Shown: positions 51,624-59,465 of the stretch, piece by piece
Layout of the letters: each line of letters begins with the position of its first letter
Numbering within the stretch: the stretch's first letter is position 1
Source: Treponema sp.
GTDB taxonomy: Bacteria; Spirochaetota; Spirochaetia; Treponematales; Breznakiellaceae
Direction of reading: 5' to 3'
Length of the DNA: 64,000 nucleotides
Assembly: GCA_031256445.1 (NCBI GenBank)
Contig: JAIRQN010000029.1
Location: 1-64,000, forward strand
Made by a program: the position numbers and the translations under genes
Notes under the pieces: generated by a model
The model's input: the letters and a program-made list of their open reading frames with translations, nothing else
Database searches by the model: none
Told to the model about the DNA's origin: nothing

Positions 51624-52991
51624 TTATAAAAATCTCTTTACAAACCCAACCGCGATCTTGTTATTCACAGAACGGAAATCCGTCCGCATGATATAGGAAA
51701 CGTTAAACATATTCGCGATTAAGACTCCACCGCTGACATCCAGCGCGAAATAGTTTTCAGAAATTTTTCCTTCAGGGAAAGTAAACGTGCTGAACATCAC
51801 GCCTCCCCCCGCGCCGGCGTACAGGCCGCTTTTGTCAAAAAACGGAAAGAACGCGCAATAATGGGCGAAAGGAAAAAATGAATAATACTGCGCTTCGTCA
51901 TAACCGCTTACAAACCCGATGTCAACTCCCAAATCAAAAAATGAATATTTAAACGGGGAGAAGGTTCCCTGTACAGTGCCTGTTACCCAGGGAGCCGAAA
52001 AAGACGTTCCTACAGACGCGCCTATGGAATTAAACTGGGATTTATCTTTTTCTTTTTTCGGTTTGGAAGACGCCGGGCTGAAAGAAGGAGCGGTATCAGG
52101 CTGCGCGGAAGGGCGCGGCGCAGAAGAGCGCGGAGCGGCCGAAACGGCGGGAGCTGAGGCGTTCAATGTATAATAAATATCGCTGATTATGCTGCCTCGG
52201 TAAAAGGGTCTCTGTCTTTGATCTGTAAGAGACAGGGTTTCGTTGGCGACATGAGCCGCCATTATGGCGATTGGCTCTGTAGATTTAATGTGCTTCAAAA
52301 ACGCCTGCGCAAAAGGGCTGTTCCGCTTTCCGGGAAGCCCGTCATCGGCTTTGTTGCCGGGCGCGGTGGAAAACATAATGAATAAATCGGGCGGCAAATC
52401 GTTAACTACAGAAAGCCCTCTCGCGCCGCTTCCGCGCGTTCCTGTCGGCAGCGGATTATCCCTGCATGAATCCAAAACAATGACATTTACCTTGTTCTTC
52501 GCTCCTTCCAGAATGTCAAGCAGGTTGTTAAGCGAATACGAGCCTGCGCGCACGCGGCTTTCGCTGTCAATTGTAACGTCAACAGGCAGCAGGTAATTTT
52601 CATCGCGTATCTGCACCGCGTGTCCCGCGTACCAGAAAAAGCCTTCGCTTGTCTTGTTGCTTTTAAGGCGCGCGGCAAAAGCGTCCACAGCGTCTATCAT
52701 CTGGTAATGATCAAGGTTTATTTTTATATCCACCTGATACCCCAGTTCCAGAAGAGCTTCTCCTATATCGCGCGCGTCGTTTTCGGTATTCTTCAGTTTC
52801 TCAATGCGCTGGTAATCCATATTCCCTATCACAAGCGCGTACTTCAGCGGAGCTGAAACATTCAGAGGAGCTGACGTATTCATCGGAGCTGATACATTCT
52901 GCTCATCTGAAACATCCTGCTGTGCGAAAGATACGCTGACCGCAGCAGCTAAAAAAAGAACAAAAAACACATTGATTTTACCGTACTGCAT
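51624..52991 (-). CDS. exported caspase-domain (C14) protein with barrel-like C-terminus
   Basis: A 455-residue protein. A signal peptide (to SFAQQ) and a Ser/Ala/Pro-rich linker with repeated NVSAP/NTSAP precede a caspase-like peptidase p20 domain (about residues 48-265). YALVIGNMDY is the first strand, the catalytic His is in FWYAGHAVQ (residue 124) and the catalytic Cys in IVLDSCRDNP (residue 176). After a Pro/Ser linker (RSSAPRPSAQ) the last about 135 residues alternate like beta-strands of an outer-membrane barrel (SFFDLGVDIGFVSGYDEAQY). GGGG plus ATG lies at 52991. It may be a periplasmic or surface protease; its target is unknown. Confidence 0.85.
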   Translation of the reverse strand: MQYGKINVFFVLFLAAAVSVSFAQQDVSDEQNVSAPMNTSAPLNVSAPLKYALVIGNMDYQRIEKLKNTENDARDIGEALLELGYQVDIKINLDHYQMIDAVDAFAARLKSNKTSEGFFWYAGHAVQIRDENYLLPVDVTIDSESRVRAGSYSLNNLLDILEGAKNKVNVIVLDSCRDNPLPTGTRGSGARGLSVVNDLPPDLFIMFSTAPGNKADDGLPGKRNSPFAQAFLKHIKSTEPIAIMAAHVANETLSLTDQRQRPFYRGSIISDIYYTLNASAPAVSAAPRSSAPRPSAQPDTAPSFSPASSKPKKEKDKSQFNSIGASVGTSFSAPWVTGTVQGTFSPFKYSFFDLGVDIGFVSGYDEAQYYSFFPFAHYCAFFPFFDKSGLYAGAGGGVMFSTFTFPEGKISENYFALDVSGGVLIANMFNVSYIMRTDFRSVNNKIAVGFVKRFL

Positions 52992-53108
52992 AAATACCCC
53001 TTTATTCCAAATTTATTACCATAAATCAATCTTTTAGTCAATAGAAAATACAACTTTACGGCTTTTTAAAGATAAAAAAACAGGAAAAATTCTTAAAAAT
53101 GCGGCGCG
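52992..53108. other. intergenic gap between caspase gene and response regulator
   Basis: 117 bp without a gene. A TTGACT lies on the minus strand, but the matching -10 is poor. Confidence 0.25.
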
Positions 53109-53477
53109 TTATCCGGTTTCTGCGTATTTCTTTACGCTTTCCAGCAATTCTGACGGCTTAAAAGGTTTATCAATAACATCAAGAACTCCGCAGTTTTCCG
53201 CCGCAGACAGCAATTTTTCATCACGAAAACCTGTAAGGAATAAAACAGGAATGTCTTTCCATTGGCGGTTTTCTTTCAGGCGGGCAGCCGCTTCAAGGCC
53301 GCTTATTTCCGGCATTTGGACATCCAGGAGGATTAAATCCGGTTTTTTTTTCTCAAGAAGGGAAAACATTTTTTGAGCCGAAGGCATTGTCAGTACCCGG
53401 TATTCCCCCTCCAGGGCACAGGCCGCAACAGTCAGATTGGCGTCGTTATCGTCTACTATAAATATCAATTTCTGCAT
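53109..53477 (-). CDS. single-domain response regulator
   Basis: A 122-residue stand-alone receiver. IVDDNDAN holds the acidic pair, LILLDVQMPEISG the phospho-acceptor Asp, FLTGF the Thr position and DVIDKPFKPSELL the Lys. It has no output domain. It lies 2 bp after the double-receiver gene and ends the phosphorelay operon. It would receive phosphate from the HPt domains, by analogy with CheY-like and phosphorelay regulators. Confidence 0.93.
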   Translation of the reverse strand: MQKLIFIVDDNDANLTVAACALEGEYRVLTMPSAQKMFSLLEKKKPDLILLDVQMPEISGLEAAARLKENRQWKDIPVLFLTGFRDEKLLSAAENCGVLDVIDKPFKPSELLESVKKYAETG

Positions 53478-53479
53478 AG

Positions 53480-54334
53480 TTATCCCATGTTGTTTTTTAA
53501 GTCTTCTCTGAACAACCGCATTTGTTTTGCGATCCTTATATGTCTGGCGACTTTATCGTTCAATTCCCTGGGCTTGAAAGGTTTTACGATAAAGTCAGAA
53601 GCGCCGATGGAAATTGCCTTGTTCACATGATCCATTGTACCTTCGGTTGTTATAATTATAATCGGAGTATCCTCATAATCCGGCATTGCCCGTATCATCT
53701 GGATAAGATCAAAACCGTTCAATACGGGCATTAAATAATCAAGAAGGATCAAATCCGGTTTTTTCGTCCGCAGAAAATCAAGTACGTCCTGGGATTTGGA
53801 AAGTATATACACTTTAAACCGGTCATGCAGGGCGTATTGCATTGCGCGTAACATACTGGTTACATCGTCAACAATAAGAACAACAGGCTTGTTGCCGGTT
53901 TCATCTCCGGCTGAAGCTTCTTTTTGATCCAAAGAACTCAGGTTATTCTCGACAATCTCAATTAACTTTGAAGCGTTATAAGGTTTGATAATATAATCAA
54001 CCGCTCCCAGGCTTAAGCCTTTAACCACGCTTTCCCTGTCGCTTTTCCCTGTCAGGAAAACTACCGGAATGGCGGAAAAACGCCCGTCAGCTTTCAGGGT
54101 TTTAATGGCTTCATATCCGTCAACATCAGGCATGTTGACATCCATGAGAATTAAATCGGGAGTAATATTTTCAAGCATTTCGAACATTTTTCCGGCGGAA
54201 TCCGCGGTAAAAACATCATATTGATTCTGCAGCCTGTTTTTCGCCGATACAAGACTGTACTGTACGTCGTCAACATAAATAATTTTTCTTCGCGTTCCAG
54301 CAATTTGAGACAATGATTTAGCCGGTTCTTTCAT
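53480..54334 (-). CDS. double-receiver response regulator
   Basis: About 284 residues made of two receivers in tandem and little else. Domain 1 (residues 16-135): IIYVDDVQYSLV, LILMDVNMPDVDG, FLTGK and YIIKPYN. Domain 2 (about 150-270): LIVDDVTSMLR, LILLDYLMPVLNG, IITTEG and IVKPFKP. All phosphorylation residues are intact in both. No output domain. The ATG at 54334 follows GGAGAG and overlaps the end of the large kinase gene, which ends at 54318. Confidence 0.9.
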   Translation of the reverse strand: MKEPAKSLSQIAGTRRKIIYVDDVQYSLVSAKNRLQNQYDVFTADSAGKMFEMLENITPDLILMDVNMPDVDGYEAIKTLKADGRFSAIPVVFLTGKSDRESVVKGLSLGAVDYIIKPYNASKLIEIVENNLSSLDQKEASAGDETGNKPVVLIVDDVTSMLRAMQYALHDRFKVYILSKSQDVLDFLRTKKPDLILLDYLMPVLNGFDLIQMIRAMPDYEDTPIIIITTEGTMDHVNKAISIGASDFIVKPFKPRELNDKVARHIRIAKQMRLFREDLKNNMG

Positions 54335-57300
54335 TACCATAACTCTCCAGTTTTTCAATTATTTCCCTGAAATTCGTTCTGTCAATATTGTCCCGCAGCC
54401 AGTCTGCAAGACCGTCATCCGCCGTATATTTATACTTTTCTATTTCCGCCATCGCCTTGTCCGCTTCCTCAATATCATAATCTTTGCAGGCGTCAAGAAA
54501 CTTTTTCAGTGTTTCAGTGTCAGGAGAATCTTTGTGCGGTTTCGGGTTTTCCGCTTCAAGGTCATCAAACATTTTTTCCAAACCGCCGATTAATTTCCAT
54601 GCATCCGCAAGGAATGTTTTGTGGCGCTCATGTATGAAGCTAAAATCGCCTTTTTTTGCCGCTTCTTCAAGTTCTTTCGCTTTAATGCCAATAGGGCCCG
54701 CGCCGACATCAATGCTTGTTCCCTTAATCCCATGAACTTTTATTTCGTAATTTTTGATTGTCCCCTCATCAGGTTCTTTTTCGATTTCCTCAAGCAGCGA
54801 ACCAACGCTGGATTTGTACGAACGCAGAACTCTAAGGTATTGTTTTTCATCGCCTTCGTACCGTTCCAGTCCCGTCGCCATATCCAGTCCGTCAATTTTT
54901 TTATCCAGAAGCCTTGTTTTGGTTTCGCCTAACGTATCCATATACGCTTCTGCCTCCGCTTCAGCCTCCTCAAATTCGCTGTGAAGCACATGTTCCGTAA
55001 TCCTGTCCAGAACCGCTCTTGTCTGTCTTGAACAACCAGCGGATTTCCCCGCGGCGCCTCCAGCGGCCCGTATTTCATTTAACGAATCCAAAGTTCCTTT
55101 TCTGTCGTAGTCAGCGCACAGTTTTTTAATGACCGCCATCCTGCCGCGTAAATCATCGATGTCCTCATTCCCCGGCGTATCTCCGCCGTCTTCTTCCCGT
55201 TCTGATTCCAGTTTTTCCGTTAGCTGGCGCAATTTATTCAGGAATTCCGGTGACAATTCCTTTAACAGCTCTATGTTTTCCTCCCGTCCTTCCGTCTCCA
55301 GCCTGTTTGCCTCATCGGAAAGCTCTTTTTCGCCAATATTAGAAAGGGAACTTTTAATGCCGTGAACTGTTGTTACAAACTTTTTTAACGTATCCCCGTT
55401 TTCAAATCCGTTTTTATCTTCCAGCAGCGCCGCGGCTTTATGCGCGTCACGGATAAAAGATGCCATCAAAACCGAATCTATCGCGGCGCTGTTCCCGGTC
55501 ACTGCATATCCGGCAGGTACGGCGTTTTTGTTTTGCCGCCTTGCCGCTTCTATTACTTCAGCCGGCTGCTTGTCCCGCACAAATTTGTTAAGAATCGTGT
55601 TCATCTGCCGTATATCTATCGGTTTTGATATAAAATCGTCAAAACCGTTATTAATAAACATATCCGCCTGCCCGGACACCGCGTTTGCTGTAAGAGCGAT
55701 AATCGGCTCGCTGTAACCCAGGGCGCGTATATGTTTTGCCGCCTCTATGCCGTCCATTTCAGGCATCATGTGATCCATGAAAATAATATCGTATATTTTG
55801 CCTTCCTTTATTTTATCAATGGCTTCCTGTCCGCTCATGGCAGTGTCAATTTGCAGCCTGTATAATTTCATAAGACCGACGGCGACATAGATATTTGTTT
55901 CTACATCGTCAACGACCAGAATGTTTCCGTAGGGCATCGGGTCGCGCACGATTTTGTTCCTCACTCTCCTGGTCATAAAATTAATCTGGAACTGACGCAG
56001 GTTGTCAGCTACATCGCTTCCGATAATTTCCCTGTTTTCAGTTTCCTGCGGCAGCTTGACGATAAAATGAGTGCCTTTATCAGGCTCGCTTTCCACGCTG
56101 ATATTTCCGTCCATAAGGTCAACAAGACGCTTTGTGATCGTAAGGCCAAGTCCTGTGCCTTCGATTGTAAGATTTTTTCTTAGGTTAAATCGCGTATATT
56201 CTTCAAACAATTTTTTTAACTGATCTTTTGTCATTCCATTGCCGGTATCCCTGACGCTCAGAACCAGAATTATGCCTTCCCTGTCATGTCCGAGCCATTT
56301 AACCTGGTTATTCATCAAATGATCAGGCAGATACGAGATTAACGGAATTGGTTCTGTAGAGACAGATAATATAACCTTTCCCGAATCAGTATACTTAAAC
56401 GCATTGGACAAAAGATTATTCAAAATTTGTTTAATGCGAAGCGAATCGCCTATAAGATTCGCCTGAGTATTTTCATCGATTTTAAGCTCAAACTCAATCG
56501 GCTTTGATTCAACGCGCATCATGTTCAATTGAACGGAATCATTTATCATGCTTGCGACTTTATAAGGAGAAGGCATTATGTCAAGTTTACCAGCTTCAAT
56601 TTTTGAAAAATCCAGTATGTCGTTGATGATACCCAAAAGCATATCGCAGGAGTTGTAAATTTTATCCAGTCCTTCTTCGATATCCGCAGGCAATTGTTCA
56701 TTGGATATTAATAATTCGGTAACGCCGAGAATTGCGTTCATCGGCGTGCGTATCTCGTGGCTCATATTCGCAAGGAAGCTGGATTTTGCGGAATTCGCGA
56801 GATTCGCGGCCTCGTGCGCCTTGTACCTCTCGGAGCCTGAAACGGCAAGCGCCATTAAATCCGCGAGGGAAGAAGCAAAGTTCTGCTCTTCTATCGTCCA
56901 CTCGCGTTTTTGAGGATAATCATCGCATATCCACTGTTCTACGCAGACAACTCCAACCATCTGACCGTCAACGCGGATTGGCGCGTCAAGAGCCGCGCAT
57001 AAAAAATCATATCCGCTGAAAGAATCGGTAATCAGCCTGCACTCATCAATATTGTTCATGATAATAAGACGCTCGGATTTCAGCAGTTTCAGATATTCCT
57101 GATGGTTTGTCAGATTAAATGTTTCCAGAGAATCCCTTTCATTGGTGAACATATCATAACTGGAAATGCATTTTAAAATATTATCATTCCCAAAATAGCT
57201 CCATATGCCTATGCGGTGAGCGCTCAGCGCGGTGCATCCTTCCTGCGCGACAATATCAGAGGCGTCTTTTAAAATTCCCGCGGAAATGGTCGGCGACTTT

Positions 57301-59465
57301 GTGATTTTCGCGAGCGCATGATTCAATTTTTTGGAATACTCATAAGAGAACGCGGTTTCCTGTTCAATTTTTTTAAGCTTTGATATGTTATGCGAAATAC
57401 CGATAATTCCCACTACCGCGCCGTTAAGCATAAGAGGCACTTTTGTCGTTTCATAAAGATGGCTTGTTCCGTCCGCGCAGGGAATATTTTCTTCAACTGT
57501 AGTTATGCAGTTCTCATATATTGCTTTCGCGTCATGTTCCATGTGGAAGCCCGCTATATCAGCCGGAATATCAAGAACATCAGAGTCGGTCTTTTCCAGC
57601 ATGTCTTCCATGCGCTTGTCAAAATTTTTCAAAAACGCCTTGTTGCAGCTCTTGTATTTTAAACTCAGATCCTTTGTAAAAATAAGATCGGGAATGGAAT
57701 CAAATAAGGTAGTAAGGGTGGCGGTTTGAAGCGCGAGTTCATCAGTGCGTTTTTTAACAATTTTTTCCAGATTCCTGCCTGTCATGCGGCTTCTGACAAA
57801 GAAAACTGCTATCAGCGTCAGTACAAGCAAAAAAAGCAGGGATAAACCCATAAACAGCGGGCGCTGCGCTTCCACAACCTTGCTGCGGTAATCGTAGGTT
57901 CTTCTCAACCAGTGATCCGAAATGCTCTTGGTGTCTATGTTGACAAGCGCTTTGTCAATAATGGAACAAAGAATTTCCGCGTTTTTGTTAATGCCGAATT
58001 GAATATCCATCGCATAGTCAAACACTATATTGGTTTTGTAATCGGGAAGTTCCATATAATGGGTCAGATACAAAAGCCTTCTCTGGTTTGCCATGACCAT
58101 GTCAATTTCCCCGCGCATCAGCGCGGCAAACGCTTCTTCAACGCTTTCGTACTCAACTGTCTTTGTATGGCCGGGGAACCATTTATTAAAAACCGCGGCA
58201 TAGGCGGTATTCTTCGCCAGGCCAACCCTGGCATATAAAACCTCGTTGAGTTTTATATCGGGGAAGTCGATATGTGAAATCAGCGCATAAAAATCGGTTA
58301 TGTGCGCCGACCCTGGCCATAAAAACTGCCCATCGCGTTCATGCGACTGGTTTAGTTCAGTAACCAGAGCAACATCCCCTCTCTTTAGCATTTCGAATAT
58401 TTGCGGCCACTGAGTATGTTCATCATTAACGCGGTTAAAAGTTAATCCTGTAAGATACGATATTTCATCAAGTATATCCAGAGACGTCCCGCGCCATTTT
58501 TTTTCGCGCGCGTCATAAAAAGAGCCGGGGTAATTGCCCGGATCAACGCCAACCGGCACCGTTGGATTATTGCGGATAAAATTAAATTCTTCTTCTGTTA
58601 GCTGCATTTGCACCTTATGCTTCATATATTCAGTGTGCGACTTGTTATACAGCGCTGTCAGGTAATGCAGGCTGCCTTCAGTTTGCAGTATTTTTTCCAC
58701 TGCCGAGATGATTGGATCAAGGGCGGGATTGTGAGTCGATAAAGAAACCGGACTGTAGATCAGCGGGTAAAAATAAAAAGCCGCCATGTCGCTGTGTTCA
58801 ATAAAATTTATCTCCGAGGTGCCAGTGTAATAGAAGGCGTCAATTTTACCGCTTTTAAGAGCGTCGTAAACTAAACTGACATCATCCAGTATAACAGCCT
58901 CAAATGCGCCCGGATCAAGTTCGGAAGACACGGTAAATATTGTGGCAGTGCCCTTAATGAAGCCGCAGCGGATCCGGCGATCTTTGATTATTTCATCAAG
59001 AGGGTTTGCGCCTGCCAGGCGGAAATATTTAAGCGGACGCATCGCGATAGCGCTTGTCATGCGGTAAATTTCAAGCCGTTCCGCCCTTGCCGTTAATTCG
59101 CCTGTGAAGGAGATTTCTCCGGTTTCCAGACCTGCGAGCAATTCATTCCACTCGTAAAGCGCGGGCCGGAAGGTAATGCCGAAAATCCCTGAGAGCCATT
59201 CGCAGAACAGGGCGGTAAATCCATTGATATCGCCGTTTTTATCCTTAAACGCTTCCGTACTAAGCGGCATTCCGTAAATAAGCGCGTCGTTATTTTCCCG
59301 GATTCTGGCGATGGCGTTTTTTTCTTCCTGTGTCACGCCGGGAATTTCAGTGTAAGATGAAATTAAATACTTGCCGGAAAATTTGTTTTTATCAGAGGCG
59401 GAACACCCAAAAAAAATTATGGATATAAGCGTTATAACCAGTATTAATATTTTTTTATTTTTCAT
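54318..59465 (-). CDS. hybrid histidine kinase with two solute-binding sensors, PAS, GAF, REC and two HPt domains
   Basis: A 1715-residue membrane kinase from the ATG at 59465, overlapping the upstream kinase gene by 11 bp. In order: lipoprotein-like signal (FFGCSAS, Cys 21); two SBP_bac_3-like periplasmic domains (about 35-280 and 290-525); a membrane helix (about 536-558); PAS (about 580-700, SIPDLIFTKD); GAF (about 714-880); HisKA with SFLANMSHEIRTPMN (His 903) and HATPase (LNNLLSNAFKYT, DTGNGM, EGTGLGLT); receiver (LVVDDVETN, Asp 1231 in IIFMDHMMPEMDG). HPt-1 follows with His 1368 in TTVHGIKSSLSNIG, then an extra HPt-2 with His 1578 in IKVHGIKGTSID. All phosphotransfer residues are present. 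It probably senses small amino-acid-like ligands and feeds the downstream receivers. Confidence 0.92.
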   Translation of the reverse strand: MKNKKILILVITLISIIFFGCSASDKNKFSGKYLISSYTEIPGVTQEEKNAIARIRENNDALIYGMPLSTEAFKDKNGDINGFTALFCEWLSGIFGITFRPALYEWNELLAGLETGEISFTGELTARAERLEIYRMTSAIAMRPLKYFRLAGANPLDEIIKDRRIRCGFIKGTATIFTVSSELDPGAFEAVILDDVSLVYDALKSGKIDAFYYTGTSEINFIEHSDMAAFYFYPLIYSPVSLSTHNPALDPIISAVEKILQTEGSLHYLTALYNKSHTEYMKHKVQMQLTEEEFNFIRNNPTVPVGVDPGNYPGSFYDAREKKWRGTSLDILDEISYLTGLTFNRVNDEHTQWPQIFEMLKRGDVALVTELNQSHERDGQFLWPGSAHITDFYALISHIDFPDIKLNEVLYARVGLAKNTAYAAVFNKWFPGHTKTVEYESVEEAFAALMRGEIDMVMANQRRLLYLTHYMELPDYKTNIVFDYAMDIQFGINKNAEILCSIIDKALVNIDTKSISDHWLRRTYDYRSKVVEAQRPLFMGLSLLFLLVLTLIAVFFVRSRMTGRNLEKIVKKRTDELALQTATLTTLFDSIPDLIFTKDLSLKYKSCNKAFLKNFDKRMEDMLEKTDSDVLDIPADIAGFHMEHDAKAIYENCITTVEENIPCADGTSHLYETTKVPLMLNGAVVGIIGISHNISKLKKIEQETAFSYEYSKKLNHALAKITKSPTISAGILKDASDIVAQEGCTALSAHRIGIWSYFGNDNILKCISSYDMFTNERDSLETFNLTNHQEYLKLLKSERLIIMNNIDECRLITDSFSGYDFLCAALDAPIRVDGQMVGVVCVEQWICDDYPQKREWTIEEQNFASSLADLMALAVSGSERYKAHEAANLANSAKSSFLANMSHEIRTPMNAILGVTELLISNEQLPADIEEGLDKIYNSCDMLLGIINDILDFSKIEAGKLDIMPSPYKVASMINDSVQLNMMRVESKPIEFELKIDENTQANLIGDSLRIKQILNNLLSNAFKYTDSGKVILSVSTEPIPLISYLPDHLMNNQVKWLGHDREGIILVLSVRDTGNGMTKDQLKKLFEEYTRFNLRKNLTIEGTGLGLTITKRLVDLMDGNISVESEPDKGTHFIVKLPQETENREIIGSDVADNLRQFQINFMTRRVRNKIVRDPMPYGNILVVDDVETNIYVAVGLMKLYRLQIDTAMSGQEAIDKIKEGKIYDIIFMDHMMPEMDGIEAAKHIRALGYSEPIIALTANAVSGQADMFINNGFDDFISKPIDIRQMNTILNKFVRDKQPAEVIEAARRQNKNAVPAGYAVTGNSAAIDSVLMASFIRDAHKAAALLEDKNGFENGDTLKKFVTTVHGIKSSLSNIGEKELSDEANRLETEGREENIELLKELSPEFLNKLRQLTEKLESEREEDGGDTPGNEDIDDLRGRMAVIKKLCADYDRKGTLDSLNEIRAAGGAAGKSAGCSRQTRAVLDRITEHVLHSEFEEAEAEAEAYMDTLGETKTRLLDKKIDGLDMATGLERYEGDEKQYLRVLRSYKSSVGSLLEEIEKEPDEGTIKNYEIKVHGIKGTSIDVGAGPIGIKAKELEEAAKKGDFSFIHERHKTFLADAWKLIGGLEKMFDDLEAENPKPHKDSPDTETLKKFLDACKDYDIEEADKAMAEIEKYKYTADDGLADWLRDNIDRTNFREIIEKLESYGNERTG

